From the IMG/VR virus record IMGVR_UViG_3300046780_000286, positions 1-52,047 of that record: a stretch of DNA of 52,047 bases; one strand, 5' to 3'. The DNA comes from a virus. The notes beneath the pieces were generated by a model. That model was not told the origin of the DNA and did not search any database. It saw nothing but the letters and a program-made list of their open reading frames with translations. Position 1 is the first letter of the stretch, and each line of letters opens with the position of its first letter. Below are positions 9,201 through 17,492 of this stretch, piece by piece. The translations under genes were made by a program, and so were the position numbers.

Positions 9201-11615
9201 TTCGCTAATTCTCCGAATAAGGAATCGTTAATTAGACTTATTAAGAAATTTGGTAAGGATCGCAATGTAACAGTGGCACATGAACTTGGCGGCGGTCCAA
9301 ATTGGCCAACCTCCAAGATAGTCCATGAAGCTACCGGAGAACGATACCAACCTTTAGGTCCTCGTGAGACTTATGGTCCAGAGGAAAAGCCTAAGTTCTC
9401 AGTCTTCTCCGGCCCAGTTCAACGCCTAGCAGAATCTTCCGATCCTGCGCGTCAGAAAGCCGCGGACGTCTTTAATCGTCTATTCTCAAACCGCGACGCT
9501 TTGCGCGGTAAATACTCAGGAGTTATCACCGAGATTAACAAAGACCCAGTCCTAGCGCGTAAGGCTCAAGAGGCAATGATCGAACGTGAGCGCACAGGTC
9601 GTGTTCCGGTTATGCCTCTGCCTGTGAAACGTGTTTACGATGTGATGTCAGACACGTATAAGCAAATGCGTCTGGATCAGATTGCTGCTGGTCAAAAGAT
9701 TAACGGACGACAGGCTGGCGTTGATCCTTTAGGAATGTTTACTGTTGCTAGTCCGGACGTATTCAAAACGCTGAACACAGCTGATAAGAATTCACCTAGA
9801 TACAAGAGCCTTAAGGCGGATTACATTAACGAGCAAATCTCTAGGGGATTCTCTACTGCTGGTGCTGAAAACGCGTTCAACAAATACGTCGAAGGAATGT
9901 CCACTTCTAGCGATCCGTCGTCGAGTGTGGATTTTAAGGCGGTCTCGGGTGCAGAAGGAACTAAACTTCCCGCGTCTTGGATCGAGCCTGACCCAGCTAC
10001 GGCTTGGGAACGGTACATTGATAGGTTCACTTCTGCTAGAACATGGCATGATGTCGTCGAGAAAGACCCATCTGTTCGAGCTTTGTTCGAGGGAACAGAC
10101 TCCATCGCTAGAGACCCTTCCGTGACGGAAGCTTTCAACTCATACCGAGGCGTAACTAAGAACGGTTTGAAGGGAGCGGTTGGCGGCGTCGATAGGGCTA
10201 TCAAGTCAGTGATTCTTGGGCCAGTAACGAGAGTTATTGACATGGCTACGACACCTATATCCGCGTTGAAATATACGCCATTTTCACATTGGCCAGAACT
10301 CGCGTCAGAGCTTACCAAGTTCCGCAAGTATTCAGATGCTTCTATCACCTCTGGGTTAAATAAGCCTAACCGAGATAGCTACTACCGAGAGAATGTTGGC
10401 GCTGGTGAATATGCGAATCACGTTCTCGACAAAGCTGCTAAGAAAATCTCTGAATATCAGGGCGCGAATAAAGTTGAGTTCGGTGCGAGAGTTATTGCGC
10501 AAGCTGCCGGTCAAAGTCTTGGTGGCCTGTACAAAGCGCGAGCCTTAGCGGGTGATGCTGAGGCGGCGAAGATGCTAGACAAGCTTGGCTCGGATTGGCG
10601 AACGATTTCTCCAGAGGAGTTAGGTGCAAGATTCGGTCGAATCTGGCAAGGCACTTATGATGCAAGGAATCTCCCGGCTTGGATTATTGATTCTCCTATC
10701 TCGCCGTTTTTCTCGATGGCTAAGTGGAGCACAGAGCAGTGGAATAACATGATTCGTTTCGGGGTTGAGCCCGCACTTAGAGGAAAGCCAGGTCCTTTGA
10801 TTCAGCAGTTGCTTATCTCTCTCGCGCTAGGTGGACCCGCGTTGGCAATGCTTCGAGAGAAGATGACGGGCAAGAAACCTTACATCGCTACGATCGAGGA
10901 GATTAAAAATGCGCCTGATAAAGTTGCCGCAATTAAAGCCGCTTCGGCGAAGATTGCAAACTTCATGCAGGCTACGTCGCAGCTTGGGATCGTTGGCGAT
11001 CTTGTGAACGAGCTTGCGCTTAAACCGATGTCTGGTCAGATTTCCTCCGGCGGTCCGACTTGGCCCGGTGCAGAAATCACCAAGGACATTACGCTTAGAT
11101 CGGCAAAGGCTCTCGAAGCAGTCTTGTCGGGTGCTGATCTAGGAGACGTGTTGAAACAATACACCAAGGATGTCGTCGGACGTAATGCACAAGTATGGCA
11201 GATTGTGAATTCGCATTCGGAAGATACTAGGTTGAAGAATCTCGCGCGAGACTATAGGGTTTATCGACGACTTCAAGGAAAGAAAGATATCACGCCAGTT
11301 TCGTCCGTGGACTATACGCGTTCTAGTGAACGCGCTTTGGATAGCATGAATTCTAAAGAGGGCTTGGCTAAACGCAAAGAACTCAATGTAGCAGTTGCTA
11401 AGAAATTCTCGCCCGGTTCGGAAGCCTATGACAAGGAGATGAACAAATTAGACACGTCTAGGCAAAACTTCTTCCCGACTGATCCTATGGAGCAACGTGC
11501 GTACATGACGTGGTTGACTAAGACCCAAAGCAAAGAAAAAGCCCTCGAAGCGCAGAACGCTTGGAAGGCTTGGGTGAAACAGGAAGCTGGGAAGAGAACC
11601 TATAGGACTAAGTAA
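6219..11615 (+). CDS. Giant polyvalent internal virion protein with HELLH motif
   Basis: A 1,798-aa modular protein and the last gene of the late arm. Residues about 50-115 are glycine/alanine-rich and hydrophobic (VGSLVGGGLGAAGG and following), suited to membrane insertion. A Pro/Gln-rich linker region follows (250-470). Residues 519-523 read HELLH, the HExxH zinc-metallopeptidase signature, preceded by GVDTGP. Residues about 640-760 and 920-1040 look like inserted modules, the second flanked by two copies of a QPLGPRETY linker. The C-terminal 700 residues are helical and resemble the terminal parts of phage large polyvalent proteins. Known relatives are ejected into the host and carry mixed enzymatic modules. 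Peptidase activity is only suggested by the motif. Confidence 0.65.
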   Translation: MAKTTREQREAQLLQQIGKDPASFAIDSSGKVIPRTTPEAPAPESPTGPWETFGRSAVGAIPETVGSLVGGGLGAAGGTLVAPAFGPAAPLVPFAGGLAGSIGGGMAAHELEKELPKGYQDFVSKGARENPISAELGDVLPQLLTSNPVKSARVIGALARGIPTLTRFTGQQLGHLAGIGIGTGTGAVGPIAEDWDRPEGLGLDTAKRSAIRGVAGLLGSQQNRLGNLFSSGKFAPSPDVGDRWADAGRVARDSMQQSGRAPVFEGEPVTSRPEPIDADVVEATQVDNPAQQNRGLLGNSPQDRGVESVTSQTETDAAMAKAAADLEASRAKIQPEQPAKSQWNDTPENRAKLLAKIQADNAARNRPPPFDPVHAREEVNPSVQGPVEPQADEPNFSLPYRQGQGAARPQLPEPPYQRPQGEIPESQFAKEKRLAQRAGVPLERQQGQEGGQLGLTSPEWDEIIRNVGGSDYGSDVVTGEHNLRGSDGTPLAGKVELPTDLEKGLVRIAKNAGVDTGPHELLHVIVNDVLERGTKGEKAFIQRVLEQAGGEEALVQGGGNLFTKRLVNEGAGSKESEGLGGDLIAFIKARFLRNATPADLKRLAARTLRSGSGSEQYRPGGAGLKSQIMEDEQSLKKSSNVRNQPTVSQASPEYGNFPESFTDVDIANVNKDRASYGLGPLTRIPKEAQESFRAAERAVDVGRNREFTPAIIGKDGHIYAAAGHSEASIMADKAGTSEVRRGFVTRDGRFLTLMEVAKEQRAKKVRENPVPETRETIAKQLEVTLDPDSGKAVTHIPLGSEIPAKIPSGLEMVRTPKGTAIFNPTKVSRAEVLTAGQGENFDGRLLGMSQAEKPLVSDKVVTTSKDGVRDVVTEVVSPGSERAAMAAHEKAVPGGVSEVKPIADVLNERTQPLGPRETYDPSDIKKPIPYGFWIEPNGKFRPVESRGHFAEASKIADEIGLKPGMNGLQYDQLKEKGYARAHYDRDKNRLTVESFANSPNKESLIRLIKKFGKDRNVTVAHELGGGPNWPTSKIVHEATGERYQPLGPRETYGPEEKPKFSVFSGPVQRLAESSDPARQKAADVFNRLFSNRDALRGKYSGVITEINKDPVLARKAQEAMIERERTGRVPVMPLPVKRVYDVMSDTYKQMRLDQIAAGQKINGRQAGVDPLGMFTVASPDVFKTLNTADKNSPRYKSLKADYINEQISRGFSTAGAENAFNKYVEGMSTSSDPSSSVDFKAVSGAEGTKLPASWIEPDPATAWERYIDRFTSARTWHDVVEKDPSVRALFEGTDSIARDPSVTEAFNSYRGVTKNGLKGAVGGVDRAIKSVILGPVTRVIDMATTPISALKYTPFSHWPELASELTKFRKYSDASITSGLNKPNRDSYYRENVGAGEYANHVLDKAAKKISEYQGANKVEFGARVIAQAAGQSLGGLYKARALAGDAEAAKMLDKLGSDWRTISPEELGARFGRIWQGTYDARNLPAWIIDSPISPFFSMAKWSTEQWNNMIRFGVEPALRGKPGPLIQQLLISLALGGPALAMLREKMTGKKPYIATIEEIKNAPDKVAAIKAASAKIANFMQATSQLGIVGDLVNELALKPMSGQISSGGPTWPGAEITKDITLRSAKALEAVLSGADLGDVLKQYTKDVVGRNAQVWQIVNSHSEDTRLKNLARDYRVYRRLQGKKDITPVSSVDYTRSSERALDSMNSKEGLAKRKELNVAVAKKFSPGSEAYDKEMNKLDTSRQNFFPTDPMEQRAYMTWLTKTQSKEKALEAQNAWKAWVKQEAGKRTYRTK

Positions 11616-11619
11616 TCAG

Positions 11620-11982
11620 TTATAGGTTAAAAGAAGCTTGAGCACTAGCCCCTTCACTCGAAGGGGTTTTTTCTTTTTGCTTAACGGCGAGTTTCTTAGG
11701 TTCCAATAAGGAGATCAATGAATCCCATTCGCTAGCAGAATGGTTATCTGCACTGTTCCTTAATCCTTGCGCGAGTTTATGCGCGCGCTCCCTTCGCATC
11801 TCCTCCGCAGTCAAGTAGGCCCAAAGGTCATAGCATTCTTGCTTAGCTTCCGCGATGCAATCTTTGTCTGTAATTGGCGAGGTGTATTTCTTTCCACCCG
11901 CGATAAACTTGGGCGGGAATTCCTCGTTGAATAGGGTTACTGCACGGGCGAGGACTTGTTCGTCGGTGATCTTGGTGTTCAT
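11620..11982 (-). CDS. Hypothetical 120-aa protein, last gene of early arm
   Basis: A helical, charged protein starting MNTKITDEQVLARAVTLFNEEF. No family is recognised. Its start codon overlaps the stop of the upstream HNH-like gene (ATGA). Its final ~15 codons contain the plus-strand terminator, giving a Ser/Ala/Glu-rich tail (SSEGASAQASF), so the C-terminus may be shaped by the terminator rather than by protein function. Confidence 0.6.
   Translation of the reverse strand: MNTKITDEQVLARAVTLFNEEFPPKFIAGGKKYTSPITDKDCIAEAKQECYDLWAYLTAEEMRRERAHKLAQGLRNSADNHSASEWDSLISLLEPKKLAVKQKEKTPSSEGASAQASFNL
11649..11679 (+). terminator. Intrinsic terminator ending the late arm
   Basis: CCCCTTC (11649-11655), loop ACTC, then GAAGGGG (11660-11666), followed by TTTTTTCTTTTT. 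It lies 33 nt after the stop of the polyvalent protein gene. It is embedded in the last codons of the convergent minus-strand gene at 11620, which therefore encodes part of it. The U-tract is present only for the plus strand. Confidence 0.9.
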
Positions 11983-12488
11983 TTTTTAATTAGTCTAGCT
12001 GCTTGCTTCTCTGCATGTTTTAGGCTACCGCAAGATTTGCATGTACCTTGTAAGCCGGTAGGTACACTCCTATTCTGTGAAAAATCTGCCTTATCTTTTA
12101 CCAATTTACATTGTGGGCACCATTTACTAAGTTCATTTATCTTAGTATAGTCAGACCAAGCACACTTTGTGTTTCCATGCGCAGTATTACATGAGCAACA
12201 AATCCATGAGACTTCTCCACTTTGCCAGTGTTGCAAGGAGATAACATCGCCATGATAACCCAGTTCCCTATTCCAAATCATTTCTCGATTGCATTCGCTA
12301 CAGCGCATATCATGCGGAATAATACTCATGAGATACTCGAAACTTGGCGTAACTTTTCCATAGGATTTTGAGCTTCTCATTGCTACTAACACACGATAAT
12401 GTCTATAGCAATAATCACAGCAACCTTGTGTTCTAACACCCAGTTCGAGAATACCCATTTTAACACACTTAGGACAATAGTCTTTCAT
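11979..12488 (-). CDS. HNH-like zinc-binding protein
   Basis: A 169-aa protein with several CxxC pairs: YCPKC near the N-terminus, CCDYC, CSEC, CCSC, CPQC and CKSC. The segment from CSECNREM through ISLQHWQSGE to CCSCNTAHG follows the treble-clef layout of HNH/endonuclease VII nucleases (CxxC, then a His where DH is usual, then LCxxCN). The usual Asp before the catalytic His is a Gln here (QH), so activity is uncertain. It overlaps the upstream ATPase gene by ATGA. It could be a phage recombination or homing-type nuclease, or only a zinc-structured DNA-binding protein. Confidence 0.5.
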   Translation of the reverse strand: MKDYCPKCVKMGILELGVRTQGCCDYCYRHYRVLVAMRSSKSYGKVTPSFEYLMSIIPHDMRCSECNREMIWNRELGYHGDVISLQHWQSGEVSWICCSCNTAHGNTKCAWSDYTKINELSKWCPQCKLVKDKADFSQNRSVPTGLQGTCKSCGSLKHAEKQAARLIKK

Positions 12489-13711
12489 GTAGTCAGTTTG
12501 ATTTTATTTTTAGAAACTTTCCCTTCTTTATCTACGGTAATAGCTCCTGCTGCCTGTAGATCATTAGTCACTTCTACGAATTCTGTCATCGTTAATTTGA
12601 GCATGAACGGAGGATAAAGGTTACCAAGACTCATTGGCCTGTCCTCCAATTCTAGTCTCTTTAACAGCATTTGTTTAACCTCAGCCGAATCGTTTCTAGC
12701 CACAGGATTGAACGGCAAATGCATGTTCCTTTCAACCGATTTGAGAAACTCAATCGCAGCCTTTACCGAGGATAATTGTATTTCCATTTCAGTCGATTCA
12801 GAGAAATGATAAGCCATCGAAAACTTCATTACGTGCACCTGCTTAGACTGATAATAATCCTTTAGAAAAGGCGACTTGTTTGTAATCCATTTTGATTCAT
12901 CTGAAAACCATTCAGTTACATAGGCCATTGCCTCAGGTGAAAATGTAACCGGTCCATAAAGCTTTGATAGCTTAAGTGTGTGCTTTAGGAATTCCATCCT
13001 AGACCTAAGTTGATCTTCTGTGTGTGGTGGAATAAGAAACATTCTAGATCGTGGAACTGATTCGTAGATCATAATGCTTCTACGCAGAAACCCTGATCCA
13101 ATTACCTTGGCTCCTCTGATATCTGAGAATGTATCAGGCTGAGTACCTCCAAGAATGTTTACACAGAGGTTTGTAATACAACGTTCACCGGCGCCGATTT
13201 TATCATCGACGTATCTACTTGCACAGTCCCAACCTTCAAGAAGAAACGTCATAGTTTCCTGCGCCTGATGTTTGAAGACTGACGTGAGTTCCGCAAGGAT
13301 AAACGCCGCGCTTGCGTGCGTATACGGGGGCTGTACCGAGGAGACAAATTGTGGATGTCTAGCGAGAACGTCCATGAATTTCTCCCTGCTCGTACTTGTC
13401 GCCGAGATCGGGTACATGTACTGCGGGGTACCAGTGCTCTGGCCGACCGGTTTCCCGTGCTTGTCGTAGAACCCAAGTGTTTCCCTGACATCCTTTACTA
13501 TGTCCTTGCCAACTCCTGGGTCCGCTATAAACCAGACGTATTGATTCGGGAATACGATCTTGCCAGAGTTTATCCAAACCCTTCGTTGGAGACAGGCAGC
13601 TATCGTAAAAAGCCACGAGGCTGTAATGTAGCTTTCGGGTGAGGGATAGAACTGGCAATACCGACGCCAGTGGGAAAGGTTTGTTTGCACCGGCTGCTGT
13701 GAAAGTGACAT
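12485..13711 (-). CDS. DUF3987-like P-loop ATPase / helicase-like protein
   Basis: A 408-aa protein. Residues about 59-68 give a Walker A-like loop (ADPGVGKD) in which Asp replaces the usual Ser/Thr. The segment NILGGTQPDTF followed by IGSGFLRRSIMIYE matches the arrangement of DUF3987 proteins (GGIQPD, then GLLSRF), which are linked to phage replication modules. A winged-helix-like C-terminus is plausible. In the same operon as the split polymerase, it is the best candidate for the replicative ATPase, because no DnaB-type helicase or primase is visible elsewhere. Confidence 0.55.
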   Translation of the reverse strand: MSLSQQPVQTNLSHWRRYCQFYPSPESYITASWLFTIAACLQRRVWINSGKIVFPNQYVWFIADPGVGKDIVKDVRETLGFYDKHGKPVGQSTGTPQYMYPISATSTSREKFMDVLARHPQFVSSVQPPYTHASAAFILAELTSVFKHQAQETMTFLLEGWDCASRYVDDKIGAGERCITNLCVNILGGTQPDTFSDIRGAKVIGSGFLRRSIMIYESVPRSRMFLIPPHTEDQLRSRMEFLKHTLKLSKLYGPVTFSPEAMAYVTEWFSDESKWITNKSPFLKDYYQSKQVHVMKFSMAYHFSESTEMEIQLSSVKAAIEFLKSVERNMHLPFNPVARNDSAEVKQMLLKRLELEDRPMSLGNLYPPFMLKLTMTEFVEVTNDLQAAGAITVDKEGKVSKNKIKLTT

Positions 13712-13723
13712 GTGATTTAGTTT

Positions 13724-13921
13724 TCACTTCGTAAGTGTTTCAATTAGACCTACCGCAAAGTCGCCCGGAAACTCAGCAGGCAGTTCCGTTACTTTAAGTC
13801 CATAGATATGGCTAGGCGAATTCGTTTCCACGTAGGATAGGAACACGTGTGTCGCGTCGACGCCATGCTTGGCTCGGAATTCGCCTTTGGCTTGGAGGAT
13901 TTTTGCGAGGAGGGAGGTCAT
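13724..13921 (-). CDS. Hypothetical 65-aa protein
   Basis: A small protein beginning MTSLLAKILQAKGEF with a KHGVDATHVFLSY segment. Its start overlaps the stop of the upstream 59-aa gene (ATGA), so it is translationally coupled. No family is recognised. Confidence 0.6.
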   Translation of the reverse strand: MTSLLAKILQAKGEFRAKHGVDATHVFLSYVETNSPSHIYGLKVTELPAEFPGDFAVGLIETLTK

Positions 13922-14097
13922 GATACGTTGTATCCACGTTCGATTAAGAATCGTTTTTGCTCTTGGAATTCTTCCTCACTCAAACGAGGTTTTGTCTGAT
14001 CGAAAATTAGGCAAGAACCAATCGCACCAGTGACTGGATAATACAGAAGCTCTGCATATTCAGGATTCGGAATCCATTCTTTCTTCTCATCACTCAT
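13918..14097 (-). CDS. Hypothetical 59-aa protein
   Basis: A short gene joined by ATGA overlaps both to the polymerase palm gene upstream (14094) and to the 65-aa gene downstream. The protein starts MSDEKKEWIPNPEYAEL and ends in a charged helix (EEEFQEQKRFLIERG). The tight coupling on both sides supports a real gene. Function is unknown. Confidence 0.6.
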   Translation of the reverse strand: MSDEKKEWIPNPEYAELLYYPVTGAIGSCLIFDQTKPRLSEEEFQEQKRFLIERGYNVS

Positions 14098-15092
14098 AGT
14101 TGTATTTCTTTCATCCCAATCGGGTTATGTTCTTCATCATAGTGGCCCCAGTTCTTACCCACAGCCACCGATGATTTCATCCTAAAGCTTTTACCGTCTC
14201 GTCCAACTAAGACGAAAGACTTGATTGCATCCGAAGCAACCTTAGCAGCCTCGTTAATCTCCACGTCGGGAACCTCTAGCAAGATTGAATCATGTTTTTG
14301 GTTCAAGAGATTCCAGCGCTTGTTCTCACGTTGGATGTAATCTTCCACGATGAAGATTGCCTCTGTCGAAAGACAACCCACAGTTGACTGAGGTATCCAA
14401 GAGATAATCTCGCGTTCGTATGAAGGCGTAAAGATTCTTTCAAAGCGCCTAGGATAGCCGAACATATTCACAAGTTCGCGATACTTCTTTGCCATGAATA
14501 TGACCTCCGTTTGCCACTGTTTAATCTCAGGAAAGAGCTTATGGAACATCTCAAGGAACACCTTAGCCTCGGCTGCAGTCATAATCAAAGCACCCTTGGA
14601 TTGCTTCAAGGCGTTGTCCATAAAAGTTTTCCAACCACCGCCATAAGAAGACATATGGACTACCATCTTGCCGACTTTGTAGGGCTTGCCGGAGTTCGCT
14701 ATCCTAGACTTGAGCGTTTTCCAATGAGGTAGTTTAACGAGTTCGCTTGGGGTTAGCTCCGCGAGATAGACTTCTTTAGGAAGAATGCCCGCGAACCATT
14801 GCGGATTCGTTGCTGCGAAAAGATGCAGCGCGATTAAGGTATGTGGTTTCTCACCTACGTTCAACAGGTCTAGATAACGACCGGCCGGGGCTAGATTCGC
14901 GACGACTGCTGACTCGGCGCCGGATTGGTCTGGCTGGACGAAGAAACATCCTTGACGAGCTTGAAGCAGGCAGAGAATTTCTTCGTCAGGATTCTGGAGA
15001 TTTAGTCCTTGGTCGAATAGCTGGCTAGACGACAAGCGGTACGATTTTGTGCCCGCTACTTTGAACGTGCAGATCGCGCGAGGGAGGCTCAT
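14094..15092 (-). CDS. Family A DNA polymerase, palm and fingers half
   Basis: A 332-aa protein holding the polymerase core. The RLSSSQLFDQGLNLQNP stretch (19-35) matches the RLSSxxPNLQN start of the Pol I palm. Motif A is QPDQSGAES with Asp55, Ser57 and Glu60. Motif B has Lys142 and seven residues later Tyr150-Gly151. Motif C is KHDSI with His267-Asp268, Ser replacing the usual Glu. The usual Arg after motif A is absent. The exonuclease and thumb are encoded separately at 15294..16679, with a zinc-ribbon gene between. All three core motifs are present, so the half should be active when assembled with its partner. Confidence 0.88.
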   Translation of the reverse strand: MSLPRAICTFKVAGTKSYRLSSSQLFDQGLNLQNPDEEILCLLQARQGCFFVQPDQSGAESAVVANLAPAGRYLDLLNVGEKPHTLIALHLFAATNPQWFAGILPKEVYLAELTPSELVKLPHWKTLKSRIANSGKPYKVGKMVVHMSSYGGGWKTFMDNALKQSKGALIMTAAEAKVFLEMFHKLFPEIKQWQTEVIFMAKKYRELVNMFGYPRRFERIFTPSYEREIISWIPQSTVGCLSTEAIFIVEDYIQRENKRWNLLNQKHDSILLEVPDVEINEAAKVASDAIKSFVLVGRDGKSFRMKSSVAVGKNWGHYDEEHNPIGMKEIQL

Positions 15093-15099
15093 GGGTTAC

Positions 15100-15288
15100 T
15101 TATGAAACTTTTTCCCAACCACAATTTCCACAATGGTTTATTACTCGATCGCTCATGGAAATTCTTGCTATTCTATCTCCACACTCCGGGCACCGTTCGC
15201 TCGGTTTAACATAGCCAACTTGCCAAGGATACTTAGCAGGCTGTTCTTCTGGTTGGTCACCAGCACAATGTATGTCTCGGTCGGTCAT
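15100..15288 (-). CDS. Zinc-ribbon protein between the polymerase halves
   Basis: A 62-aa protein with two CxxC knuckles (CPECGD and CGNCGW) about 20 residues apart, a classic zinc ribbon. It has 5-7 nt gaps to the polymerase exonuclease gene upstream and the palm gene downstream. Its place suggests it was inserted into, or helps connect, the split polymerase. The partner is unknown. Confidence 0.7.
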   Translation of the reverse strand: MTDRDIHCAGDQPEEQPAKYPWQVGYVKPSERCPECGDRIARISMSDRVINHCGNCGWEKVS

Positions 15289-15293
15289 AGCTG

Positions 15294-16679
15294 TTACCTT
15301 TCTTCAATTCTGTAATACGGCTTAAACTTAAGCAAGTCACGACATTTAAGAACCTCTCTCAACGCAAGCAAAACCCTAATGCTAACGACACGAGGATTCT
15401 TAACAGCGAGAGAATACATAGCATCGGCAGCGGTTGAGTCTTTCTCGGCGGCGGTTTGATAAGTGGAAGTCAGGCCGAGTTGCTTGAAGAAATACTCACC
15501 TAGCTGTTGCGGCGAGGAGACTAGGACGGAACTCCCGGCTAGCATCTGGAACACACGAGTAAGTCCTCTAATCTTTGTCTCTAGCTGTCTTAGTTTAGCC
15601 GCGCGCAAGTCTTCGCGAAACTCGAACCCCGTAAAGCCAGCCCTTAGGTAAATCTCTAGTGACCTATTCGCGGAATCAACTGAAGCTTTTAGTCCCGGTC
15701 TAGCTTCTATATAGCTTCGTTGAGCTAGATACACAGCTCTAGTCGCGAGTACATCAAGTGCGTTATATCTGAGAAGCTGTTGATATTGGTGGTGATTCCT
15801 AGGATACCATGTTCCTGCAGCATCCTTGTGATAGGGAACATTGATCCAGAAAGAGATAACGTGACCAAGAGACTTTTCACTCTCCGGAAAAACGCGATGG
15901 TGCTGGATCATAGTATCTCTTAGATTTGGTCCCCAAGGAATCCCATGGAACATCGCGAGAAATCCTAGGTCAAAAGAGATGTTATGGCCGACAATCACGC
16001 AGCGTTTAAAAGCTCTAGTCAGAGCGGCAAAGAAACGCGGTGGTTGCTTAAGACTACCGTCGTAATTATAGACCGGAATCGAATAAACTGGTCCGGTTTC
16101 TCTAGAGATGGCTAGACATTGTACGACACTAGCCGAGGGCCAAGTTTCGATATCGATGAACAATAACTCACCCGCTTTGAAGCTATCTAGATACCCGGCT
16201 AGATCGGCGTTCCAGATGATATCTTCTTTGTAACCCGAGCGACGTTCATTAAGCAAGAGTTTTCTTATATCGCTCATTGCCCAAAATCGGTAGTTCGCAC
16301 GCGAGGTAATAGATAGGTCTTTGCTGTTGTCAGAGTCTGATCCAGAACCTTCGTCATCTTCATTATCCCACTCGCCATTGAAGGCTTCGGCGCAGTCGAT
16401 AGGGTTGAATGTGGCGACAATGTTGGAAGCCCGCGCGGTGTGGACGTAGCCTCTGAGAGTGGTGATATCTTGGGGTTTGCCACGCCACCTACTAGCTGCT
16501 GGAAAGCCGCAGAGAATCACTGGCCTACCAATACTAGCTGGGTGATAATCTAAATCATCAGTCACGTCGAAATCGCCGCCTATTGCCTCTGCGAGAAAGT
16601 CCGCTGATGGACCGCAGAGCAAGGTGTTCGAGGCTCGGGCGAATCTATCTCTAGACGAAAGAACTACAAGCGGTTTCAT
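15294..16679 (-). CDS. Family A DNA polymerase, 3'-5' exonuclease and thumb half
   Basis: A 461-aa protein. Exo I is FIDIET (Asp176, Glu178), Exo II is GHNISFDLGF (Asp237), and Exo III is YNALD (Tyr305, Asp309). All catalytic residues are present. The C-terminal part (SSPQQLGEYFFKQLGL to LREVLKCRDLLKFKPYY) is the thumb, ending where the palm would begin. The N-terminal ~140 residues form an extra domain with LRGYVH and VATFNPIDCAE, loosely like the uracil-glycosylase-type domain found at the N-terminus of some phage polymerases; this is tentative. An acidic linker (about 104-122) follows it. It overlaps the upstream small gene by ATGA. Confidence 0.87.
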   Translation of the reverse strand: MKPLVVLSSRDRFARASNTLLCGPSADFLAEAIGGDFDVTDDLDYHPASIGRPVILCGFPAASRWRGKPQDITTLRGYVHTARASNIVATFNPIDCAEAFNGEWDNEDDEGSGSDSDNSKDLSITSRANYRFWAMSDIRKLLLNERRSGYKEDIIWNADLAGYLDSFKAGELLFIDIETWPSASVVQCLAISRETGPVYSIPVYNYDGSLKQPPRFFAALTRAFKRCVIVGHNISFDLGFLAMFHGIPWGPNLRDTMIQHHRVFPESEKSLGHVISFWINVPYHKDAAGTWYPRNHHQYQQLLRYNALDVLATRAVYLAQRSYIEARPGLKASVDSANRSLEIYLRAGFTGFEFREDLRAAKLRQLETKIRGLTRVFQMLAGSSVLVSSPQQLGEYFFKQLGLTSTYQTAAEKDSTAADAMYSLAVKNPRVVSIRVLLALREVLKCRDLLKFKPYYRIEER

Positions 16680-16864
16680 ACAGAACGCTGTTTTAACATG
16701 TCCCTAATTTCCCACCTACAGTCTAGGATCATGCACTTTTCGACGCGTTCGTTTTCTGTTACATCAAACAAAGGCAAATCACTTTCCAGATACTGAATTG
16801 ATCTAGCTACACTTTGTGCTAGTTTTCGCAGTTGCTCTAACGATTCTTTTCTTTTAGTATCCAT
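16676..16864 (-). CDS. Hypothetical 62-aa protein
   Basis: I start this gene at ATG 16864 (MDTKRKESLEQLRKLAQ); an upstream in-frame ATG would place the hairpin at 16880-16897 inside the coding region. The protein is helical and charged with two Cys in the second half. Its stop overlaps the polymerase exonuclease start (ATGA). Function is unknown. Confidence 0.6.
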   Translation of the reverse strand: MDTKRKESLEQLRKLAQSVARSIQYLESDLPLFDVTENERVEKCMILDCRWEIRDMLKQRSV

Positions 16865-16879
16865 AAGTCTCAAAAGGAA

Positions 16880-16897
16880 CGGCTTATTGCTAAGCCG
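16880..16897 (-). terminator. Terminator-like hairpin upstream of 16864
   Basis: Stem CGGCTTA/TAAGCCG with a four-base loop. Read on the minus strand it follows the SSB-like gene (stop at 16908) and is followed by TTCCTTTTG. The U-tract is weak, so termination may be partial. The next start codon is only about 15 nt further on. Confidence 0.5.
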
Positions 16898-16907
16898 CTC
16901 GTGTTTG

Positions 16908-17450
16908 TTACTCAGGCAAGCTAAGAACATCTGCGAGGTCTACTTCATTCGAGTAGCCTTTGACCATCTTCTCACCGGTCTCCGGATCGAGCAAGACGCG
17001 TCCAGTATAGTTACCGTTGTCGGTGTGGTAGTACGGCTTCGACGTAACCTTTGCCAAGAAGCGCTTGCGCGCGAGCAGCTTAGTGAGGTCTTGAATCGCC
17101 GGGATCGTTTTATAGGCACCGCTAGTGACTTCGACCGTAGTCGGGACTTCCAACTCGCCCCACTCTTCGCGAGTAAGAACCACGCCAATTTTCGGGAGGT
17201 GTTCTTGCAGACGCTTGAGGGTCTTTGGCGAATAGACGATTCGCATCGTGGCCTTTCGACCAGCGCAGCCAATCTTGTCCTCGCCGACCATCACGTCAGG
17301 CGGGTCGAGAATCTCCAACTCGAACGTGTCCATGCAGCTACCCTTGGAAGAGGGTTCTTGTTTGAGATCAGTGACACCTACAGTGTACTCTCCCGAGGGA
17401 ATTGGGAGACTTGTGTCGGGGAGTTCGTTGACGTTAATTTTTTCTGGCAT
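16908..17450 (-). CDS. Single-stranded-DNA-binding-like protein
   Basis: A 180-aa protein that begins MPEKINVNELPD. It then has IPSGEYTVGVTDLKQE followed by a polar turn and MDTFELEIL, the beta-strand pattern of phage DUF669-like/SSB proteins. The C-terminus is mildly acidic. It lies in a block with a Sak4-like ATPase and a Cas4-like nuclease, which fits a recombination or replication role. The leader is A-rich (AACAAAAACAAATAAACACAA-type) with no Shine-Dalgarno. Assignment is by pattern and context only. Confidence 0.45.
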   Translation of the reverse strand: MPEKINVNELPDTSLPIPSGEYTVGVTDLKQEPSSKGSCMDTFELEILDPPDVMVGEDKIGCAGRKATMRIVYSPKTLKRLQEHLPKIGVVLTREEWGELEVPTTVEVTSGAYKTIPAIQDLTKLLARKRFLAKVTSKPYYHTDNGNYTGRVLLDPETGEKMVKGYSNEVDLADVLSLPE

Positions 17451-17492
17451 TTTGTTTTTGTGTTTATTTGTTTTTGTTTTTACGCCCTCTTG

